From positions 1 to 7,245 of the forward strand of contig URJU01000115.1 in assembly GCA_900548315.1 (NCBI GenBank): a stretch of 7,245 bases of DNA, read 5' to 3'. A program made the translations under genes and the position numbers. Shown piece by piece: positions 1 to 4,568 of this stretch. Numbering within the stretch: position 1 is the stretch's first letter; the number at the start of each line of letters is the position of its first letter. The notes below the pieces were generated by a model. The model ran no database searches, was not told where the DNA came from, and saw only the letters and a program-made list of their open reading frames with translations. Source of the stretch: an uncultured Coprococcus sp. (lineage in GTDB: Bacteria > Bacillota > Clostridia > Lachnospirales > Lachnospiraceae).

Positions 1-41
1 GAGCCTTATCGTCGGCAGCGTCAGATGTGTATAAGAGACAG
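1..41 (+). other. Illumina Nextera adapter and i5 index (non-genomic)
   Basis: Bases 9-41 are an exact copy, as I know it, of the 33-base Nextera Read 1 transposase adapter; its last 19 bases (23-41) are the Tn5 mosaic end. Bases 1-8 (GAGCCTTA) sit where the i5 index lies and match the Nextera XT v2 index I remember as S521. This is library-construction sequence left untrimmed at a contig end, so genomic sequence begins at base 42. It is not a natural Tn5 end: the part outside the mosaic end is synthetic adapter. Confidence 0.97.
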
Positions 42-769
42 GTCATACACTTTCCGATATTCTGGCCAATGATGATAGGGATAGCTGTTCCATAGGTTAC
101 AACACCGGTTGACGATATGGCCTGAAGGATACCGACTGATGCGGATGAACTCTGTATTATTGCGGTCAGTACCAGACCTATGAGTATTCCGAGTAATGGA
201 TTGTTGAACGATGTGAACAGATTCTGGAAACTTTCAGATTCCTTGAGTGGTGCAAATACACCCTCCATTGTGTTCATTCCAAGGAAGAGGATTCCAAGAC
301 CTACGAGTATACTGGCTATATCACGCTTTTTGTTGTTGCTCGTAAAGAGTATGATAAAAGCACCTATACATATGAGGATAGGGGCAAATGATGATGGTTT
401 TAAAAGTTTTAAGAATATGCTTGTCTCCGCAAGATCTCCCAGACGAAGTATCTGTGCGGTTGCGGTACTACCTATATTGGCTCCGAAGACAACAGGGATA
501 GCCTGACCAAGTTTCATGATGCCGGCATTTACAAAGCCTATGAGCATGATGGTGGTGGCTGCAGAACTCTGAATGATGGCTGTTACTGCGGTACCGAGTG
601 AGAATCCTTTGATAGTTCCTGTAAACTGATTCTTTCCGGTTGTCAGTTTCTCCAGAACTTTTTCAAGGCTTCCGCCAGCCAGGTTTTTTAGAGAGGCTCC
701 CATGAGGTTCATTCCGAACAGGAATAAGCCAACGCCTCCAAGCAATGTTAAAATAGAAAACAAATCCAA
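42..769 (-). CDS. Na+/phosphate cotransporter family protein, C-terminus cut off by adapter
   Basis: N-terminal 242 codons of a Na/Pi-cotransporter (PF02690 family) integral membrane protein, which imports or exports phosphate using the sodium gradient; many bacterial members end in a cytoplasmic PhoU-like domain, which would lie beyond the break. The family's internal duplication is visible. Repeat 1 has Gln-Ser-Ser-Ala-Ala-Thr at residues 67-72 and Gly-Ala-Asn-Ile-Gly-Ser at 96-101. Repeat 2 has Gln-Ser-Ser-Ser-Ala-Ser at 206-211 and Gly-Gln-Asn-Ile-Gly at 235-239. Hydrophobic segments lie near 5-20, 60-80, 128-142, 152-168 and 193-203. The TTG at 769-767 is chosen because a strong AGGAGGG lies just upstream (784-778); no ATG or GTG lies closer to it in frame. 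The frame stays open into the adapter, so a gene caller would add an artefactual tail. The function is secure at family level; the substrate is inferred. Confidence 0.93.
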
Positions 770-777
770 AATTAATG

Positions 778-784
778 CCCTCCT
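778..784 (-). promoter_or_regulatory. Ribosome binding site fixing the TTG start of the Na/Pi cotransporter
   Basis: AGGAGGG on the minus strand, eight bases before TTG at 769-767. It is nearly a perfect anti-Shine-Dalgarno match and is the main reason for preferring this TTG over the second in-frame TTG two codons on (763-761). Confidence 0.8.
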
Positions 785-785
785 G

Positions 786-831
786 AGTAAAGAATATTTT
801 ACTTTGAAATCCCAAAGTAAAAACAAAGTAA
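786..831 (-). repeat. Leader repeats able to form alternative hairpins
   Basis: In the minus-strand leader of the cotransporter, TTACTTTG occurs twice with an 11-base period (831-824 and 820-813). It is followed by the inverse CAAAGTAA (806-799). The second copy and its inverse form a perfect 10-bp inverted repeat with a 6-base loop (797-822). The inverse arm can instead pair with TTTACT at 791-786 (6 bp, 6-base loop), ending one base before the ribosome site. The two folds exclude each other. The element could equally be a protein-binding direct/inverted repeat. The repeats are seen; any regulatory role is inferred. Confidence 0.5.
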
Positions 832-861
832 TAAATATGTAAAAATGCCCATTCGTTTTTG

Positions 862-870
862 ATTATATCA
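862..870 (-). promoter_or_regulatory. Extended -10 promoter for the Na/Pi cotransporter
   Basis: On the minus strand, TGA followed by TATAAT (870-862) is a consensus -10 with the extended TGn motif. I see no good -35 at 16-18 bases, which is tolerated in extended -10 promoters. Transcription would start near 855 and give a leader of about 85 bases containing the repeat element. Confidence 0.6.
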
Positions 871-913
871 CAACAGTAGTTTTTGTACTATTGAAAAAAT
901 AATGCAAATAATA

Positions 914-936
914 TTGACATTTCGTCAAATGTAACA
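914..936. promoter_or_regulatory. Dyad over a TTGACA box, candidate operator
   Basis: TTGACA at 914-919 is a perfect -35 hexamer, but no convincing -10 follows at 16-18 bases. It is part of two overlapping dyads: TTGAC-N5-GTCAA (914-928) and ACATTT-N4-AAATGT (917-932). The position, between the divergent promoters of the cotransporter and the symporter-like gene, suits a regulator binding site. No specific regulator is recognised. Confidence 0.35.
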
Positions 937-948
937 ATTAATTAAGAG

Positions 949-978
949 GTGACTACGTGCCTTATATTATGTTAGAAT
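949..978 (+). promoter_or_regulatory. Probable extended -10 promoter for the SSS-family gene
   Basis: TG-T-TAGAAT at 970-978 is a good extended -10 element. Eighteen bases upstream, GTGACT (949-954) matches four of six -35 positions. The predicted start lies near 985, giving a leader of about 80 bases in which I see no clear structure. Confidence 0.45.
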
Positions 979-1066
979 GGCGCTGAACAGTGGATTTGTC
1001 AGAGATTTAATAAACAGTAATAAACAAAAGAAGGCATAGATCGTTGGTGCCGGATTGGAGATAGAT

Positions 1067-2515
1067 ATGTCGGTCTTTACAGATAAAAGAGTGTTTGGAA
1101 TAAAAAGAAAGAATGCCAGCGGACTTTCCACGGCGGGACAGGTGTGCGCGAACGATGTCATACTGTGGGTTATATTTTTACTGCCGGTCAATATAGTACT
1201 CCACGGAGCAGGACAGTGTTTCGTGTCCATTGGTTTATTTGCCGGTAATGTTATTGGATGGATTTTCCTTTCGAAACGAATGAATTCCTATGTAGAGATC
1301 TCAAAAAAGAAGATACATAATGCGCCAGAGCTTTTTGCAGCAAGATATGATTCGTGGGTACTCAAGGATCTGGTATCTGTGATCTGGATCATCACATTGG
1401 GACTTATACTAGTGTCGGTTTTAAAGGTTATTGTGTCTGTCGCTGCCTATTTCATGGATATGGATGAGACAGTATGGATGGCGATAATTGTGGCATTTCT
1501 GGTGCTTGCGACGATTCTCATAGATAACAGGCTTATGGGGGTGATAAAGACAACTGTATTCATACTTGTGATAATAGCATGTTTTGCCCTGATAGGTCTC
1601 GTATTTTACAGAATGGATGTGTGGGAAATATTGGACAATTATAGAAGGTCGAGACTTACAGGTGGGACGAGCACATACCTGAATATAATGTATCTGGATG
1701 GAAAACCGATAGATATAGGAAGTGCTGTGTCTATGATGGGTGTGGGACTGGGCTGTATAGCCATGCCGCTTATGTACAAGGGGGTAATAAACATACAGAA
1801 TGTAAAAGAGCTGGATGCGGGAAGAATATGGGCTATAGTATTTGAGGGGTTTACGATAATATCTAGTTGTGCCTTGGCCATGCTGGTGGTTCCAGTTCTT
1901 TATCCGACCAGGATATCAGCGCATATGAACTCGTTTCAGGTGTACAGCCTGATGCTAAAGAAATTGCTTGGTGATAGCAGATATGCCCATACGGCTAGAC
2001 TTGCAGTACTTATGATATTTATTCTTGCGGTAGTTGTAATGCTGGAATCATTTATGAGAAATATATGTGAGCATATAAGAGGATTGATTCCGTCAATGAC
2101 AAATGCGGGCAGGGGGATAAAACTTTCTATAGATATTGCAGTTGTTGTGATCACAGGCGGCATAATATTTATATTTGGAACATTTGTTGAGTATGACAGG
2201 GAACTTATGATAGCGTGTAGCTGGGGGCTTTGTACGGTGGCACTGGCAGCACCACTGATGATGAGTCTCATGTACAGACATTCCACAAAGGCGGGAATGT
2301 ATGCCGGAATATTTTCGGGTATAGCAACTTTCTTTGTATGGAATTATGTCCCGGTGCTGCACATAGGCAGTCTTAAGGAATATTTTGATCTGAGCGGAGA
2401 TGTAGCAGGGTTTGTGGTGAGTTTTTTGTGCACAGTTCTGGTAAGCAAATGTACACAAGAAAATGACCAGAGTGAGTTAAAGGACTTTGACCGCATGGCT
2501 GAGGATCAAAAGTAA
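1067..2515 (+). CDS. Divergent sodium:solute symporter (SSS/PutP-like) family protein
   Basis: A 482-residue polytopic membrane protein with about 11-12 hydrophobic segments, resembling the sodium:solute symporter family (proline/pantothenate/sugar carriers). By eye against PutP, residues 28-40 (Ala-Asn-Asp, Trp34, Pro40) align with TM2 and its essential Asp (here Asp30). The Gly-rich segment 219-240 aligns with the following conserved region, and 310-330 with TM9. Two oddities appear: the extra N-terminal helix of PutP is absent, and the TM9 Ser/Thr that bind Na+ in PutP appear to be Met325 and Leu326. ATG 1067 is chosen because GGAG (1057-1060) precedes it by six bases; the in-frame TTG at 1055 overlaps that ribosome site, and a TAG at 1037 closes the frame upstream. 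The charged cytoplasmic tail (462-482) is typical. The family is fairly sure, the substrate unknown. The gene lies 22 bases before the rlmH-like gene and is probably co-transcribed with it. Confidence 0.75.
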   Translation: MSVFTDKRVFGIKRKNASGLSTAGQVCANDVILWVIFLLPVNIVLHGAGQCFVSIGLFAGNVIGWIFLSKRMNSYVEISKKKIHNAPELFAARYDSWVLKDLVSVIWIITLGLILVSVLKVIVSVAAYFMDMDETVWMAIIVAFLVLATILIDNRLMGVIKTTVFILVIIACFALIGLVFYRMDVWEILDNYRRSRLTGGTSTYLNIMYLDGKPIDIGSAVSMMGVGLGCIAMPLMYKGVINIQNVKELDAGRIWAIVFEGFTIISSCALAMLVVPVLYPTRISAHMNSFQVYSLMLKKLLGDSRYAHTARLAVLMIFILAVVVMLESFMRNICEHIRGLIPSMTNAGRGIKLSIDIAVVVITGGIIFIFGTFVEYDRELMIACSWGLCTVALAAPLMMSLMYRHSTKAGMYAGIFSGIATFFVWNYVPVLHIGSLKEYFDLSGDVAGFVVSFLCTVLVSKCTQENDQSELKDFDRMAEDQK

Positions 2516-2525
2516 TTATTTCGTT

Positions 2526-2530
2526 GGAGG
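2526..2530 (+). promoter_or_regulatory. Ribosome binding site fixing the TTG start of the rlmH-like gene
   Basis: GGAGG seven bases before TTG 2538-2540. That start gives a protein beginning Met-Lys-Tyr-Arg-Ile, which matches the conserved start of RlmH. The upstream in-frame ATG at 2487 lies inside the preceding gene and would add 17 residues unlike the family. Confidence 0.8.
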
Positions 2531-2537
2531 TGTAGCA

Positions 2538-3002
2538 TTGAAATACAGGATAGCCTGTGTGGGCAGGATAAAGGAAGATTATTTTACAGGAATGATAGAA
2601 GAATACTGCCGTGGCATAGACGGGAGAGACAGTCTTGAAATATGCGAGGTTCCAGATGAACGAATACCGCAGAAATGCGGTGACAAGGTGAATGCCATGA
2701 TACTTCAAGCGGAAGCAGTAAGACTGAAAAATGTGATAGATCCGAGTTCGTATGTTATAGCTCTATGTATAGAAGGAAAAAAGACTTCCACGAAAGCTTT
2801 GAAGGAGCAGATACTTAAAGTTGCGGCTAGAGAGTGTGATATGGTGACATTTGTCATAGGAGGTTCACTGGGGCTGGATCCTGATATAGTGAAGTTGGCA
2901 GACTACAGACTAAGTGTGTCAGATATGACATTTCCGCATCAGCTGATGAGGGTGGCTCTGGCAGAGCAGATAATGGAGGTATCCATACAGATACACAGTT
3001 GA
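2538..3002 (+). CDS. rlmH: RlmH-like 23S rRNA pseudouridine methyltransferase with aberrant C-terminus
   Basis: A 154-residue SPOUT-fold protein. RlmH methylates N3 of pseudouridine 1915 in helix 69 of 23S rRNA on assembled 70S ribosomes, using SAM. Family signatures run through most of the protein: Val-Gly-Arg-Ile-Lys-Glu (8-13), Glu-Val-Pro-Asp-Glu (37-41), Ile-Glu-Gly-Lys (78-81), the SAM-pocket Val-Ile-Gly-Gly-Ser-x-Gly (106-112) and Met-Thr-Phe-Pro-His-Gln-Leu-Met-Arg (130-138). After Ala-Glu-Gln-Ile (142-145) the match stops. Family members continue Tyr-Arg-Ala and end in Tyr-His-Lys/Arg, whereas this protein ends in nine unrelated residues (MEVSIQIHS). Neither other frame restores the tail, so this is not a simple frameshift. 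The usual length is 155-159. It probably shares a transcript with the symporter-like gene. Family membership is certain; activity as a homodimer is doubtful. Confidence 0.9.
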   Translation: MKYRIACVGRIKEDYFTGMIEEYCRGIDGRDSLEICEVPDERIPQKCGDKVNAMILQAEAVRLKNVIDPSSYVIALCIEGKKTSTKALKEQILKVAARECDMVTFVIGGSLGLDPDIVKLADYRLSVSDMTFPHQLMRVALAEQIMEVSIQIHS

Positions 3003-3033
3003 TATTGTTCTGAAACGGTGATTTGCGGTCTGC

Positions 3034-3516
3034 TTATTTGTGATATGTTATATTGTTCAATATAGTATAAGCTCTATATATCTGCTCACTTAGCAGAATG
3101 GCAGTCATTTCGTTGGAAGGGGAGATAGTACACACAGAGAAAGTTTCCATCATTTCAATTTCGTCCTGAGTAAACCCTATATAATAGTTAAGCTTTGAGA
3201 TGCCGCTGGAGGTGATCGAATTTATCTGGGATGCAAATTTCTCGGAGGATATGGTGTGTGATACTGTGTTGTCTATTGAACTTTCATAATCAAGATATCC
3301 TTTGTAACAATTGCCATATCCATAATATGCAGGATTGTCAGTGGCAGGGATTACCGCGAAGTATGCACTGCTATGTCCTGCGGTATATTTTATATGCCCA
3401 GATGCGCATACTATCTTCATATTACAATATGGGGACAACCTTTTGACATATTCGTTGATAGCACTGCGGCACATAGGGTTGATTTTTTTTTGATTAACGT
3501 ATATGTTTATATCCAT
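3034..3516 (-). CDS. Divergent RlmH-like SPOUT protein, SAM motif lost, C-terminal tail kept
   Basis: A 160-residue protein alignable by eye with RlmH at both ends. Residues 1-36 match the N-terminal strand and helix (Asn-Glu-Tyr-Val-Lys-Arg-Leu-Ser-Pro-Tyr at 21-30). Residues 127-160 match the last helix without gaps, including Ser-Glu-Gln-Ile-Tyr-Arg-Ala-Tyr (143-150) and the terminal Tyr-His-Lys. Ser-Ser-Glu-Lys-Phe-Ala (90-95) fits the family's Ser-Ser-Glu segment. The SAM-pocket Ile-Gly-Gly-Ser is instead Ile-Gly-Phe-Thr (113-116), the Pro-His pair is Ser-Asn (134-135), and the middle (41-80) is a Tyr/Gly-rich stretch unlike RlmH. It is unlikely to bind SAM in the usual way. The ATG is preceded by GGAG eight bases upstream and a consensus -10, and the frame is intact at family length, so it looks like a maintained gene. 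It converges on the rlmH-like gene with 31 bases between stops. Possible role: partner subunit of that protein (inference). Confidence 0.8.
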   Translation of the reverse strand: MDINIYVNQKKINPMCRSAINEYVKRLSPYCNMKIVCASGHIKYTAGHSSAYFAVIPATDNPAYYGYGNCYKGYLDYESSIDNTVSHTISSEKFASQINSITSSGISKLNYYIGFTQDEIEMMETFSVCTISPSNEMTAILLSEQIYRAYTILNNITYHK

Positions 3517-3570
3517 GTGATTTTCTCCGCTTTTAGATCGATATTATTGTATTAAATGAATCTGACATGA

Positions 3571-3598
3571 ATTATATATCACTTTGGAGAAAATGCAA
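3571..3598 (-). promoter_or_regulatory. Promoter of the divergent RlmH-like gene
   Basis: On the minus strand, a perfect TATAAT -10 (3576-3571) lies 16 bases after TTGCAT (3598-3593), a partial -35. The predicted start near 3564 leaves a leader of roughly 50 bases before the ATG at 3516. The same 121-base gap must also hold the promoter of the HAD phosphatase, for which I see no convincing box. Confidence 0.6.
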
Positions 3599-3637
3599 AG
3601 TATATAAAACAATGGATAATGGAGGAAATTATAAATT

Positions 3638-4459
3638 ATGCAAAAAAAATTATTGGCCCTTGATATTGATGGCACACTCACAAATACACAGAAGGAAATA
3701 ACACCGAAGACGTTGCAGAAGATCATAGAGGTCCAGGAGAAGGGTCACGTTGTGGCTATAGCATCCGGACGCCCACTCCCGGGTATAAGAAAGATTGCTG
3801 ATACGTTACAGCTTGATAAATTCGGAGGATACGTTCTGGCTTTTAATGGCGGAAGGATAGTCAATTACAAAACGGGAGATGTGGTTTATCAGGCGGCTCT
3901 TGACAATGAGATCGTGCGTGAGATATATGATTACTGCCTAGGCACGGGATGTGGTATGGTGACATATGATGGCGACAGGGTGATAACTGGAACAGATATA
4001 GATGGTTATATGACATTTGAGGCGAGCATCAATCATATGGAGATCATGAGGATAGATAATTTTAAAGAGTACATTGATTTTCCACTCAACAAGTGCCTGC
4101 TCACGGCGGAGCCTGACAAGGCAGCCAAGATAGAGGAGGAATTGGATGCAAAATTTGGCGAAAGGGTGACCATTTTCCGTTCGGAACCATATTTTGTCGA
4201 GATCATGCCTCAGAATGTCCACAAGGCAACATCTTTGGAGAAACTTCTTGGGGTTCTAGAGATGGAAGTCAAGGATCTTATAGCATGTGGAGATGGCTAT
4301 AATGACCTTACCATGATAGATTATGCAGGTATTGGAGTTGCCATGGCAAATGCACAGGATATAGTGAAAGAACACGCAGATTACATCACTTTATCAAATG
4401 ATGAGGATGGTCTGGTTCCTGTTGTTGACAAGTTCATTCTAGGGGACGAAAATATTTAA
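3638..4459 (+). CDS. Cof-type HAD-IIB family hydrolase (sugar/nucleotide phosphatase)
   Basis: A 273-residue cytoplasmic haloacid-dehalogenase phosphatase of the Cof/IIB class, the usual length. Motif I is Leu-Asp-Ile-Asp-Gly-Thr-Leu-Thr (8-15), with nucleophile Asp9 and acid/base Asp11. Motif II is Ala-Ser-Gly-Arg (42-45). The IIB cap domain occupies about 85-190. Motif III is the Lys in His-Lys-Ala-Thr (Lys196), and motif IV is Gly-Asp-Gly-Tyr-Asn-Asp (218-223), which binds Mg2+. All catalytic residues are present. Family members hydrolyse sugar phosphates, pyridoxal phosphate or flavin precursors with loose specificity, so the substrate cannot be assigned. ATG 3638 follows GGAGG (3621-3625) with a longish 12-base spacer and gives the canonical start just before motif I. 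The next gene has its own promoter, so this is probably a single-gene unit. No hairpin terminator is visible after the stop. Confidence 0.93.
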   Translation: MQKKLLALDIDGTLTNTQKEITPKTLQKIIEVQEKGHVVAIASGRPLPGIRKIADTLQLDKFGGYVLAFNGGRIVNYKTGDVVYQAALDNEIVREIYDYCLGTGCGMVTYDGDRVITGTDIDGYMTFEASINHMEIMRIDNFKEYIDFPLNKCLLTAEPDKAAKIEEELDAKFGERVTIFRSEPYFVEIMPQNVHKATSLEKLLGVLEMEVKDLIACGDGYNDLTMIDYAGIGVAMANAQDIVKEHADYITLSNDEDGLVPVVDKFILGDENI

Positions 4460-4484
4460 AAAGTGTGAAATGTCCAGTATTGCG

Positions 4485-4513
4485 TTGAATTTGGTTTTCT
4501 TTTGTAGTAAAAT
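4485..4513 (+). promoter_or_regulatory. Sigma-A type promoter for the LCP gene
   Basis: TTGAAT (4485-4490), a 17-base spacer, then TAAAAT (4508-4513). Both boxes are close to consensus at ideal spacing. The predicted start near 4520 leaves a leader of about 48 bases before the ATG at 4569. Confidence 0.75.
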
Positions 4514-4568
4514 GCAATTCTGTATGAACAACAAAATTTGAAGACTATTTGATATTTAGGAGAAAACT

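Noticed and set aside
23..41. Tn5/IS50 mosaic end as a natural transposon boundary
   Set aside because: It is continuous with synthetic Nextera adapter and index sequence, so it comes from library preparation.
977..1039. Twenty-codon ORF upstream of and in frame with the SSS-like gene, as if a broken N-terminus
   Set aside because: Its product is hydrophilic and does not resemble the missing first helix, it begins inside the predicted -10 box, and it has no ribosome site.
1055..1066. TTG at 1055 as start of the SSS-like gene
   Set aside because: It overlaps the GGAG that serves ATG 1067 and has no ribosome site of its own.
967..1230. Minus-strand ORF opposite the symporter start, and the other long opposite-strand ORFs across the window (for example 180-506, 2093-2458, 4799-5203)
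   Set aside because: They are shadows of well-supported genes, with no ribosome sites and no recognisable domains.
2964..3030. Single frameshift restoring the normal RlmH tail
   Set aside because: Both alternative frames were read past the divergence point; neither encodes Tyr-Arg-Ala...Tyr-His-Lys.
3001..3058. Nine-base direct repeat ATATTGTTC (3002-3010 and 3050-3058) as a trace of a recombination event at the rlmH tail
   Set aside because: Too short and AT-rich to separate from chance, and it does not sit at the point where the protein similarity ends.
3049..3064. Palindrome TATATTG-TT-CAATATA, possibly a terminator between the convergent genes
   Set aside because: AT-only stem with a two-base loop and no T run, lying inside the coding end of the minus-strand gene.
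3081..3097. Perfect 6-bp hairpin TCTGCT/AGCAGA
   Set aside because: It lies in codons for the conserved Leu-Ser-Glu-Gln-Ile segment and is explained by coding; no T tract follows.
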